From: Haliotis asinina
Lineage: Eukaryota > Mollusca > Gastropoda > Lepetellida > Haliotidae
Assembly: GCF_037392515.1 (NCBI RefSeq)
Contig: NC_090281.1
Span: 44,678,645 to 44,742,644 of the forward strand
Length of the DNA stretch: 64,000 nt
Reading direction: 5' to 3'
Both the position numbers and the translations under genes were made by a program. The notes below the pieces were generated by a model. It saw only the letters and a program-made list of their open reading frames with translations. It searched no databases and had not been told where the DNA came from. Positions 1 to 10,400 of this stretch are shown here, one piece after another (position 1 is the first letter of the stretch; each line of letters opens with the position of its first letter).

Positions 1-1116
1 TGTAGGACTTTGATTGCCCTCACTCCTTTCTGCATTTTCTTCATTGCTACCTGAATCATGCAAAATCATCCATAAGATTTCTTTGTAATAGACGTCTGAG
101 ATGGCAATTGGGATATAATTACTTTGTCTTGGGGATGGAAGATCAGGGAATCCTTGGTCAGGGCTCTGTACTACATTGCCTGCATTTCCTCTTCTTACAG
201 ATGGAAGGTCACTAAACGCTTGGTCAGGGCTCTCTGCTTCAGTGGATGCTTTCCCTTGTGTTGCAGATGGGAGATCAGGAAATGCTTGGTCAGGACCCTG
301 TGTTACAGTGCCTGCATTCCCTCGTCTTGCAGATGGGAGATCAGGAAACCCTTGGTCAAAGCCCTGTGCTACAGTGCCTGGGTTCCCTCGTCTTGCAGAT
401 GGAAGATCAGGAAATGCTTGGTCACGACCCTGTGTTACAAGGCCAGCATTCCCTTGTCTTATAGGTGGAAGATCACGAAATGTTTGTTCAGTGCCCTGTG
501 CTCCAGTGCCTGTGTTCCCTTCATTCCGTCGTCTTGCAGATGGAAGATCAAGAAATGCTTGGTCAGGACCCTGTGCCACAGTGCTTTCTGTCCCTTGTCT
601 TTCAGATGGGAGATCAGGGAACCCTTTGTCAAGGCCCCCTGCTTCAGTGCCTGTGTTCCCTTGTCTTGTAGATGGAAGATCAGGAAACCCATGGTCAGGG
701 CTCAGGACTGCTGTGCCCTCATTCCATTGTCTTGGGGACAGAGTGTTTGGCAACCCTTCATTCGTTCTGTGATTTTCATCTTGCAAACCATGACTAGGAG
801 TCAAACTTTTTGTGGGGAAGAGTGTGGAATCTGTGTAGTCACAACTGATGCTTCTTAAAATAGAATTACCTGTTAGAAAAGGTGCAACAGTCACTTCACC
901 AGTTTCAATAGATTTGTTTTGCCGCCAGCTGTTCGCATCATTTGATGTAATGTTTGACCTGTTAGTTTGTTCTGCAGAACTACTGTCCATCACAGACAGG
1001 TCATGGGCATTCCTTTGCTGAGAACCATCAGCCATTGTGCCTACTGCCTGACTTGATGTGGAACAGATATTTACTAGCACAGATTTCACAACACATTTGC
1101 TTTTTGACTCTTCCAT
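1..1116 (-). CDS. Unrecognised repeat protein, 22-residue tandem repeats (partial, runs off left edge)
   Basis: I do not recognise this protein. Reading the - strand from an ATG at 1116-1114, the frame stays open for 372 codons to position 1 with no stop inside the window. An in-frame TGA at 1128-1126 lies just upstream, so the ATG could be the start; a splice acceptor ending at 1125 would also fit, making this an internal exon. The first ~120 codons are not repetitive and are rich in Ser, Asn and Thr, beginning MEESKSKCVV. Nine units of 22 residues (one of 25) then follow at about 733-124, with consensus GNAGTVTQGPDQAFPDLPSARR; the DLPS core is the most constant part. After the repeats the frame continues with non-repetitive sequence (SDVYYKEILWMILHDSG). 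No signal peptide or membrane segment is visible. The repeat is also stop-free in all three + frames because 66 is a multiple of 3, so repeat-only evidence is weak; the open unique flanks are the better argument. It would be divergent to ANAPC5. Confidence 0.45.
   Translation of the reverse strand, partial: MEESKSKCVVKSVLVNICSTSSQAVGTMADGSQQRNAHDLSVMDSSSAEQTNRSNITSNDANSWRQNKSIETGEVTVAPFLTGNSILRSISCDYTDSTLFPTKSLTPSHGLQDENHRTNEGLPNTLSPRQWNEGTAVLSPDHGFPDLPSTRQGNTGTEAGGLDKGFPDLPSERQGTESTVAQGPDQAFLDLPSARRRNEGNTGTGAQGTEQTFRDLPPIRQGNAGLVTQGRDQAFPDLPSARRGNPGTVAQGFDQGFPDLPSARRGNAGTVTQGPDQAFPDLPSATQGKASTEAESPDQAFSDLPSVRRGNAGNVVQSPDQGFPDLPSPRQSNYIPIAISDVYYKEILWMILHDSGSNEENAERSEGNQSPT
124..735. repeat. 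66-bp minisatellite, 9 units
   Basis: Nine tandem units of 66 bases (one expanded to 75) share the core GATCTTCCATCTGCAAGACG on the - strand. They encode the 22-residue repeats of the left-edge reading frame. Unit length divisible by three keeps several frames open on both strands. Confidence 0.9.
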
Positions 1117-1576
1117 GATGCATTCTCAAACAAAGTAGTTGAAACATTTTTGTTTTGGTCAGTTTTAAGTTTTTCCTACCTTGTAATCTCCTGGTTCTTT
1201 ACTTAACACTCTCCTCCCAAACCACGTTCTGTAACATGTATGGTTATAAGGTTGATGACTTCATTCTTCTCCTTAACTGGAGTCAGTAGAATGGTATCTG
1301 GTCTCTGTGGCTGGAGTCTTATCTGGTCTCTGTGGCTGGAGTGAGTGGAACGGTATCTGGTCTCTGTGACTAGAGTCAGTGGAATGGTAACTGTTGTGTT
1401 TTTGTCAGTTTGCAACATTTCCAGTTCCATCAAATGTTTGCCACTTAGGGAGTAACCATTGCACCAAACTGCAAACAGTAGTAATCAAAACAGTAAATAT
1501 CTTTTAGAAAAGTCTCACCCAACCACTTACTCACTCTGAAAACTGCAGTAGTTTCTCCCACAGCCACAAAAGCATT

Positions 1577-2130
1577 GCATTGATTAAACAAGGAAGTGGA
1601 AACTCTATCTGCCTTGATACACGATTTAGCATTCAGTCAATCGCCCACCCACTCACTCACTTATTGACACATCCATCTGCATATATACTCACCATAGTAG
1701 TTTCCTTCAATGTGACATTAAGCCCTATTTCTGCCACAACCACCATGCATTGATTCAACAAGGAAGTGGAAGTTCTATCTGCCTTGATGCGTGATTTAGC
1801 ATTCGTTCAGTCACCCACCCACTCTCACTTATCTACACATCCATCTGCATAAATACTCGCCATAGTAGTTTCCTTCAATGTGACATTAAGCCCTATTTCT
1901 GCCACAACCACCACGCATTGATTCAACAAGGAAGTAGAAACTCTATCTGCCTTGATACACGATTTAGCATTCATTCAGTCACCCACCCACTCACTCACTT
2001 ATCTACACGTCCATCTGCATAAATACTCGCCATAGTAGTTTCCTTCAATGTGACATTAAGCCTTATTTCTGCCACAACCACCACGCATTGATACAACACG
2101 GAAGTGGAAGCTCTATCTGCCTTGTTAGAT
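1577..2130. repeat. ~169-bp tandem repeat, about 3.3 copies
   Basis: The block beginning GCATTGATT(C/A)AACAAGGAAG recurs at 1577, 1747, 1915 and 2085, a spacing of 168-170 bases. Each unit also holds CACCCACTCACTCAC and CATAGTAGTTTCCTTCAATG. The copies are highly similar. Confidence 0.85.
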
Positions 2131-3559
2131 TGTTTTAGTATTGTTTGAGGTGTGCGTTGAATCAGCATGCCATCATCCTATGTGACATGGCTGGAAAATG
2201 GAGACATTACACAAGAAGCAAATCTTGTCTCTTTGTGATTGTATGCCCTATCTCACATTGAGATCATTGACAGGAAATAGTTCTGTGGCATTGGAAACTA
2301 CTCCGTCAAAGTAACTACCTGTAAGTTTGTCAATAAATGTCAATCCTTGAATGTGTCTTTCACTGAATATAGGACTGTCGTACCTGTTAGCATTAATGTT
2401 GACTTTTATCTTTTTTCGACATTCACATCCCACCTGGTATGTTTATGATACTTATGTTTCCTATTATCACAAGTGGTGCTGTGATTGGTTGTAAATGGTA
2501 GGCTGAAAGGTACATTGATTTTGATTGGTTCATCATGAAGGTGAAGGTGATTGAAACTCTTGAGGTGAGCTTCATAATGTTCTGGAGATCCAACAAACCT
2601 GTTTTCCTGTTACATGTTCTTTTGACTTGTGGATTGAATATGCTGGCAACATGAACACTGGTTTCTTTGGTTGTTTTCACACTACGCATGTTACAGACTG
2701 CATTACGTGACAAGATCTTGTTCCTGGTATGTGTCCTTTACAATTCATGCATGATTACATGAGATGGTGGGATTGTGTTTCAAATTTAAATGGTGCTAAC
2801 ATTAGGTATATTTTGTACTGATTTGTGATCAATCAAAATCTTGTTTTTCCCTGTTTTTTTAGTCCTGATGATACTGATGATACTGATGATACTGATGATA
2901 CATGAGACATGCATGATGTCACTAAGATACATATGTGTTGTACAGGGCATGATACATCTGAAATAAAGAAATAGGTAATTAGAAAAAATGTAATATTAAC
3001 TAAAAATATTTAGAATGAATGAATGAATGAATGAATGAATGAATGAATGAGATAAAAATAGTAATATTGAAATGACTCTTTATACTGAAATGTCATAAAA
3101 TCAGGTGTACTTGATATATATTTGTGATCAATCTAAATCTGTTTGGTTATTTGATAATATGTTTCCATGTCATGTGGCAGTGTTATTCATGTGTTAGATG
3201 ACTGATTATTCATTCACAGTTTTACAGTAATCTTGAAGTACTTCACAGTTGTAATATCATCTAGGCTTATGATTAGAAATATTCTGGCACCACGTGGCTG
3301 AGGCTTAAGGTCAAGGCCATTATGTCACTTCGTCAAGTGTCTGTTATTGAAGGCATCTGGATGAATGGGTAGGTGTGTGGTTGGGTTATAGATGGATCTG
3401 CTACGGAACACCAGCAAATATATATCATGAGACATGTTAACAAGTGACGGCCCCTGACAATAGGTAATGACTGTTTTGTATCAGCCAACAGACTTGTCTG
3501 TTTCTAGTTCTTGTGTGCCATTTGCTAAACATATCAATTTCTGTTTTACACGTATACAG

Positions 3560-3790
3560 TTTCTAAGATGGATGGATGGTCGGGTGGATGGATGAATGGA
3601 TGGGTGTGTAGTTGGGTGGATAGATCGATGATTAGGTCGGTGTGTGGATAGATGGGAGGATGGATGGATGATGGTTGAGTGGGTGGGTGGATTGATGAAT
3701 TGGCAGGTGTGTTGTTGGGTGGTTGGATAAATGGGTGGTTGAGTGGGTGGATGGATGGTTATGTGAGTGGATGGTTGACTAGATTGGCTC
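3560..3790. repeat. GGAT/GGGT-rich degenerate simple repeat
   Basis: A 230-base run of imperfect GGATGGAT, GGGTGGAT and GATGGTT units. It keeps frames open on both strands, giving artefact proteins rich in Trp/Gly on + and in Thr/His/Pro on -. Confidence 0.8.
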
Positions 3791-3842
3791 ATGGATGGAA
3801 GCATAGGTCTACTGTTAATGGGCGAGTTAATGTTGCAGAACA

Positions 3843-3940
3843 AGGAGTCATCCTACAGATGACATCTTTACCTTGTCAGCTTGTTGATGGGTTAACCTCT
3901 TTGTTCATATGGTTCAGTATTTCTGTGGTTTGAATTCCGG
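3843..3940 (+). repeat. tRNA-derived repeat fragment, same family as 63125-63260
   Basis: It shares a GAGTCATC start, TGACATCTT-ACCTTGTCAGC, GGGTAACCTCTTTG-TCAT and a B-box-like GTGGTTTGAATTCC with the copy at the far right of the window. This copy is more degraded. Confidence 0.6.
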
Positions 3941-4284
3941 GACAAGACTCAGAAATATTTTGCAACTTAAAGCACAGTTTACAATTTGATACTCTAGCTA
4001 AACATCTTTCCCCTTTACAAATCCCTTTGTGGTTATTCTCCATTCTGCATTAGAACCTGTCATGAGTATGCCACACTTCCTTCCATATTGGCTGATACCC
4101 TGATGGAATGGACATGCCCATGCTGTTCTCTGTAATCTCTGTAACATCTTGACTCGACTCGATTACAGGCCACACTGGAATATTTCAGCCAGAGGCAGAA
4201 GATAAGACAGAAACAAATCCAGTTGCAGTCTAACCCACATGTATTTAGCTTTATGTCAAGTAACAGAGCCCTTATCTATTTCAG

Positions 4285-4403
4285 ACTGAAGCAGTTCTAC
4301 ACAGATGGCGTCAAACCGCTCATGGATTTCTTCGATGCCGCCAGTGGCCTGGTATGTCCGGAGAACCCCAGTGAGGCTAGGATCAGCAAGAGCAGTGTCA
4401 TGG
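4285..4403 (+). CDS. ANAPC5: ANAPC5 exon a (first exon found)
   Basis: Acceptor CTATTTCAG, donor GTAAGT. Encodes residues 1-39 of the part seen (LKQFYTDGVKPLMDFFDAAS...), aligned to human LMAEGELKDMEQFF. Enters with one base of a split codon and leaves after the first base of a Gly codon. Confidence 0.93.
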
Positions 4404-7400
4404 GTAAGTGCTGGATTGCTGACTTCACCTTACTGTAACCTCACCCTACTGTGACCTCACCCTATTGTAACTGTGACTTCACCCTACTATGAACTCACCA
4501 CCCTACTGTGACCTCACCTTACAGTGACCTTGCCCTAACCTGACCTCACCTTACTCTGACCTCAATTTATTGTCTGATATACAGAAAACTTGACATACAT
4601 GTTTGAACACAAGCTTCAGACACCAATAAAACTTGTCATTGTCTTCCTACAGTGAGCCAGTCCAACAGTCATTGTTCGTGCTTGTACTCAAGTTTACCCC
4701 AAAATTGTCTTCTCAGAAAGCACATTTCAATCTTTGTCCTTCGTCCACCACAGGTCTCTTCATCAGGCGGATGGTTCTGGCCTTCAACAAGCTGTCATTC
4801 AGTCAGGTGACATCATTCCACAGGAAGATCAAAGCTTACTATGACATCATGGCCGCCAAATATGGAGATGACCCTGACCTTGCCAAGTCTCTAACAGACT
4901 CTGTGATGAGTCTGTCCGGTGCTGGGCCTCCTCTTACACGCAGTGGACTGGCTAAGTCCTTTGAGGCCATGAATCTCAATGAGTAGGTTCTCTACAATGG
5001 TTTAGTGCTGTAACTATGCACTGAAGTTATTACCAGTAATTATCAATGAGAGGGTCTGTTGTTATCTGAAGTCCACAACTGACAGTGTTCCCTTCAAAGC
5101 ATCTCATTTTTATAGTGAGGAGGGTTGGGAAGTTTAGTGGTTAAAGTGCCATCAACCCAGGTTCGATTCCCAACATGGGTATAATTTGAAAGCCATTTCT
5201 TGTGTCCCCAGTCATTATATGGCGAGAACGTTGCTAAAAGTGCACTCTGACAGAGTCCACTGCCGTTATCCAAGGAAGGAAGCAATTACCTCAGTAAACA
5301 TCAAACTGTACCTTCAGACCCACCACTGTACAGTCAGTAGGACATTGAACAACTTCAGACTTGAAGCAGATCTCAGTACCCTCATCACAAGATAATAGAG
5401 GTTCAATCCATATGTGAAAAATGTCTAGATATTACCCTATTGCATATCTTAGATTTCCCTCTTTTTTTTCAAAACTGTGTTATTTTGTTACAAACCCAAT
5501 ACAATACTGGAATATATGGAAGTAAACTGGAAATATATTCTTTAATTGGAGGCTTTGGGCTGTGCGACATATTTCATCTGTGATAAATATACAGGAGATG
5601 TTTTAAAGAGGAACAAACTTGAAGTGATGGAGAGTTATCAAGATTTGTGTCTTATTTTCATAATCAGCGGTGGTGGTGTATCTGGGGGATTCTATTCACA
5701 GAAGCAGGCCGAGTATTTCATAGCACAGCAGGTAAGTTGTGGTTATAGTCTTAAAAGATCAGAGTTGTGTTAATTTGTGAGGATCTTGATACAGATTTGG
5801 CCGTCAGCAACCCATGCTTGTAGGTGGCTATAAACAGGATCAACCCATACCCTTAGTTTCAGTTTGTCATCTGTCAACATTTCACAGACCAAAAGATTAT
5901 TATGTGGTAAAATTGAACATAATTAGCCCATGTTTGGTCATATAGTCAGTCCATATTTTGTCCTGCAATCAGTGCATGTCAGGTCCTTCAATCAGTCCAT
6001 GTCTAGTCCAACATTCAGCCCATGTTTGGTCCTAAAATCAGTTTGTGTCGGGTTCTACAATGAGTCCATATTTTGTCCTACAATTTATCCATGGTTGGTC
6101 CTAAAATCAGTCCATGCCAAGTCCTACAATCACTCCATTCCTAGTCCTACAATCAGTCTGTGACAGGTCCAACAATCAGTCCATGCCAAGTCCTACAATC
6201 AGTCTGTGACAGGTCCAACAATCACTCCATGCCAAGTCCTACAATCAGTCTGTGACAGGTCCAACAATCAGTCCATGCCTAGTCCTACAATTAGTCTTTG
6301 TTTGGTCCTACCTTCAGTCTGTGTCTGATCCTAGGCATTCCTGCTGCTGCACAATGAGGGTAAGGCCCTTCCCCCAACTCAGCTCCAAGAGAAGATCACC
6401 AGCATGCTGAAAGCCAAACCCGACCTGGCAGAAGCTGTAAGCTTTTTTACTACTGACAAACAAGGATAAGTTTAGCACTGCCTGACAGCTGACGTTGCCC
6501 ATTGGCGCTTACCATTGTGAGCGAAGGGGCCCCAGGTTATATTAGTGACTTGCCACACCAACCATGTGAGAGTCATATTACCAAGGCATCTGCAGCTATG
6601 ATCATTTTCATTATCATACACTGCACGTGCACTAGATTACATTTGCCCTCCCTATCAGAAACCTAATGTGTTTGCTCATTACTATGCACCACCTATTTCT
6701 TGTAAACGCTTTCTGTGGGCCAGTCCAACTTATCCATGTTTACCAGTACTTATCACAAACATAAAAATATGTAGTATAATAAAGTAATGCATCAACAGAA
6801 GATACTACTTCATTGTGAGTATTTTGTCTGCAATAAGATAGACATATCACCAGGCCTTATAGAGATGAAATAATTACTCTAGTATGTAACAATGAAGCAT
6901 GTTGGTACCTTTCTCTTTCACATTAAGTGTTCCTAGCTCCTTTCAGATGATGTATTTGTTGACAAATATTAAAGAAATAAGTCCAGTGAGAAGACAGGGG
7001 TGAATGGGTCTTTGTTGTAATCGGCATATTCTCACCACAGCACTTCCTGAGTTACCTGAACAGCTTGAGAGTGAAGGAGTACTGCACAGCAGTACACAAC
7101 TTGTACCACTACTTCGACCGCAACGCCAACCTCACAGGGGAAACAACTGGCCAGGCAAACAAGAACCGTGAGGAAGATGTGTGTCGCAGATACGCTGCCC
7201 TCAACCTCGCAGCACTGCAGTACAGATTTGGCCACAAGTGAGTAACAAAGAGGGGAAAGCAATGACATTTTCAGGATAAAGATAAACCAGGAGATTAGTA
7301 TGGATTCAGCAACCAGTGAGTAATGGGTGGGAGAAAGTAATGGCATTCCTACAAGCAAGTATTTCATGATAGTTTTATACCAGTAGACTGATATAAGTTC

Positions 7401-10400
7401 ACCAACAAGTGAAAAGTGGGGAGGAGAAAGGAATGGCATTCCTACAAGCATTTCATGATCGTTTTATACCAGTAGACTAATATAAGTTCACCAACAAGTG
7501 AGAACTGGGGAGGAGAAAGGAATGGCATCCTTACAAGTATTTCAGGAGCTTTACTGCTGACACCCAGTATCAACATATCAAAGTCCTTGCCTCATAGCTG
7601 TATGTTCTTCAGCTGCCAGGTGTAATCCTTTCTCGATCAATGTCTTGGGTTTTTGCTCACTCTGTCCTTTCAGTGAGTAGGTTGCTTCATCTTTCTGAGA
7701 GTAGAGACATTTTTTGCTTCACCACGTTAGGATAAGATCAAGGGGAGACAATTCACTATGAAACCACATTGACCGGCACCAGGCTTTGCAAAAACGGGGC
7801 AGTGGAATTCCTGAGTAATTGAAGACCATTTTTTGTCTGTTTTTTATTTTCCTTGTACATCAAATTAATTGTTGATTTTTTAATGTGGTTCAGTTTTACA
7901 CTGGGACATTGCATGAATGGGTGCCAGACCATGAAGCATGTCCCTGAAAATGTTGCTTGAAATGGTTGATGAAGTAAGGGAGATAACTCATATACGAATC
8001 TGTTTCCAGAGATGAGTCAATGGCAGCCCTGAATGAAGCGATACGGATGGCCCAGGAGACAAATGATCACATCTGTCTGCAGCATGCTCTGGTCAGTTGC
8101 ACAGTGGAGTTGTGTGGTGTAATGTAAAGTGTGGTGTGGCGTGGCATGGCATGGCATGGTATGACATGGTGATTTTCAGTGAGGTTTTGTCCATTGCTGC
8201 CATGCATGTTATGTTATATGGTGTGGTGTGGCGTGGCGTTATGCAATCTGAAATGGTGTGGGGTAATGTGATATGATGTGATATTAAGAGTTAAGAAGGT
8301 CTGGTAATGCCTCTAAGATAGCTGGACCTTTTCATCTTATGTTGCATGCTACATTTCCTCTGACAGACATGACTACAAATGCCTAGATTAGACCTGAACT
8401 TGTTGATAGTACGGTATTATATAATCACAAATATTTGGAACCTTTTGTGTACTGTTTTTTTTAATCATGTAAATGTAATCTTCTTAATATGGAGAAAATA
8501 AAGAATATGTATCTATCCTGTTGATGATCTTTCATTGACCTGTTGTTGGTCTTTTGTTCACCTGTTGATGATCTGTTATTGACCTGTTGTTTGTCTGTTG
8601 TTCACCTGTTGATGATCTGTTGTTTACCAGTCATGGCTTCATCGCCTGGGGGAGAAGGGCGTGAGTCAGGCCGCCAACCTCATGGAGCGGTCCGTGTCCA
8701 AGAGTGGGGAACTCTCTCTGCCTGTGAGTCTTAATTTGTTCAACTGTCTCCATTGTCTCACAACTTGGTCCAGTCATCTAAATTACCATGCCCCTTTGCA
8801 TCCCCAAGGTTTCGCATGGACTTAACAAATTCTGAAATTTATTTCCATCAAAATTCCCATTTATTCCCAGCAAAGTTCCCATTTATTCCCAACAAAATTC
8901 CCATTTATTCCCTTTCCACGTTTTTCCCATCAAAAACCGTAAATTTGTTTTGGCCTCCATAAGGTCCTACTTACAACTGATTTGCTCTAAAAAGGCTCAG
9001 TATTTAGCAAAACTTGTCAGGTTGTGATTTTACAGGAAACCAATACTTAATAAAAGTACCTTCCATTGACAGTGGTGTTCATTAATTTGAAACACAAAAC
9101 AAAACTTTTCCAGTGCAGCAATGAAGCTAGTAGTTATTTTCCTCTGATGGTTGGGCCCACATTTTCCCAACTTGTGTATTCAACTACGTATGTGTTATTT
9201 ATCTTACCTCACACATAAATGTCCATCTGTGATTGGCTGAGCCTTCTATTATTTTCAGTGTACCCCACTTTTAAGCGAGGTACATTTCAATGGTATGTTA
9301 TTTAGGACCTGTCAAGTAAACACAGGACCACTAATTATTGTCCACTTACTGATCCTGAGGTCTAGTGGAAAGTTTTGAAAGGTTTCTTTCCCTGTCAACA
9401 TATGTTGTGATACAGTTGAAATATTGTGGGATATAGATCAAGATTTACCAAGACAGGCCATTGCTCATGCAGGCATTTGGATAACTAACTTTGGACACAC
9501 GTGAATATTGTTGTTGATATTTTCAGTACTTGATGTCTCTCGGTGTCCAGGCTTTGGCCAAACACAATGCATTCGCAAATGCAAAACCTGCCAGGTAAGT
9601 CAATCCCAGATAATACATTTGTATATGCATAACCTGCTAAGACTCCCACATAATGCATTCAGCAGTGCAGAATCTGCTACTAGTGCTACGCAGGGTAATC
9701 TCAACCAAGTACTGCATGGCTTAGCTTAGGTTAGTGGTGTACCCCGATGGCCTGACTATCTCCTCCTGATAATACTTTGTGTGACCATAAGGATCCTTTT
9801 GCAGGGCTAGATGTAAGCACCTTCATTCAGGAGCAGCAGCAGGAGCGTGCTGGCCTGAAACCCAGTCACACAATGGAGCCACAAGTTTACTGAAGTTGTA
9901 ACATATTCTGAATAGAGAGGAGACTGGAAACCGTCATAAGCTGTTGCTAAGTCAGTTTGATCTGAATGGTTCTTTGAGCTCACAATCACGATGTATCTGT
10001 TTGCAGTATTTTTGAGTACCTGTTGAAGAGTGACATCTTGAACTGCCAACACTCTGTGGCTGGCCTTATGTGTGTCAGCTACTCACAGAAGGCTGCTCTC
10101 TGGCACATGTATGGCAAACGGTAAGACTGCCATTCATTCTGACCTCATGTCAGCTCTGTCCATATCCCCAAGAGCAGATACTTGTGCAGACTTTTCTCAT
10201 TGTGAGTGATGATGGTGTGATAAGTGTGTAGGCTTCTCTCAGTGTGAGTGATGATGGTGTGAAGTGTGTGTAGGCTTCTCAGTGTGAGTGATGATGGTGT
10301 GATCTGTGTGTAGGCTTCTCAGTGTGAGTGATGATGGTGTGATCTGTGTGTAGGCTTCTCAAAGTGTGAGTGATGATGATGTGATAAGTGTGAAAGCTTC

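Larger units (their letters stand above)
1129..4284. other. Region without an assigned gene between the left-edge ORF and ANAPC5
   Basis: I find no ANAPC5 exon here. The stretch holds an imperfect ~36-bp repeat (about 1280-1400), a ~169-bp tandem repeat (1577-2130), a possible degenerate - strand coding block (2250-2640), simple repeats (2870-2905 GATACT, 3018-3050 GAAT), a GGAT/GGGT-rich array (3560-3790) and a tRNA-derived repeat fragment (3843-3940). Confidence 0.6.

Noticed and set aside
124..858. Long + strand open frames over the 66-base repeat
   Set aside because: Three + frames are open at once only because the unit is 66 bases. The unique flanks are open on the - strand and support that reading instead.
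4150..4284. Possible upstream ANAPC5 exon (ATLEYFSQRQKIRQKQIQLQ)
   Set aside because: The short open stretch looks protein-like but does not match APC5 before the LKQFYTDG region, and there is no suitable donor in phase.
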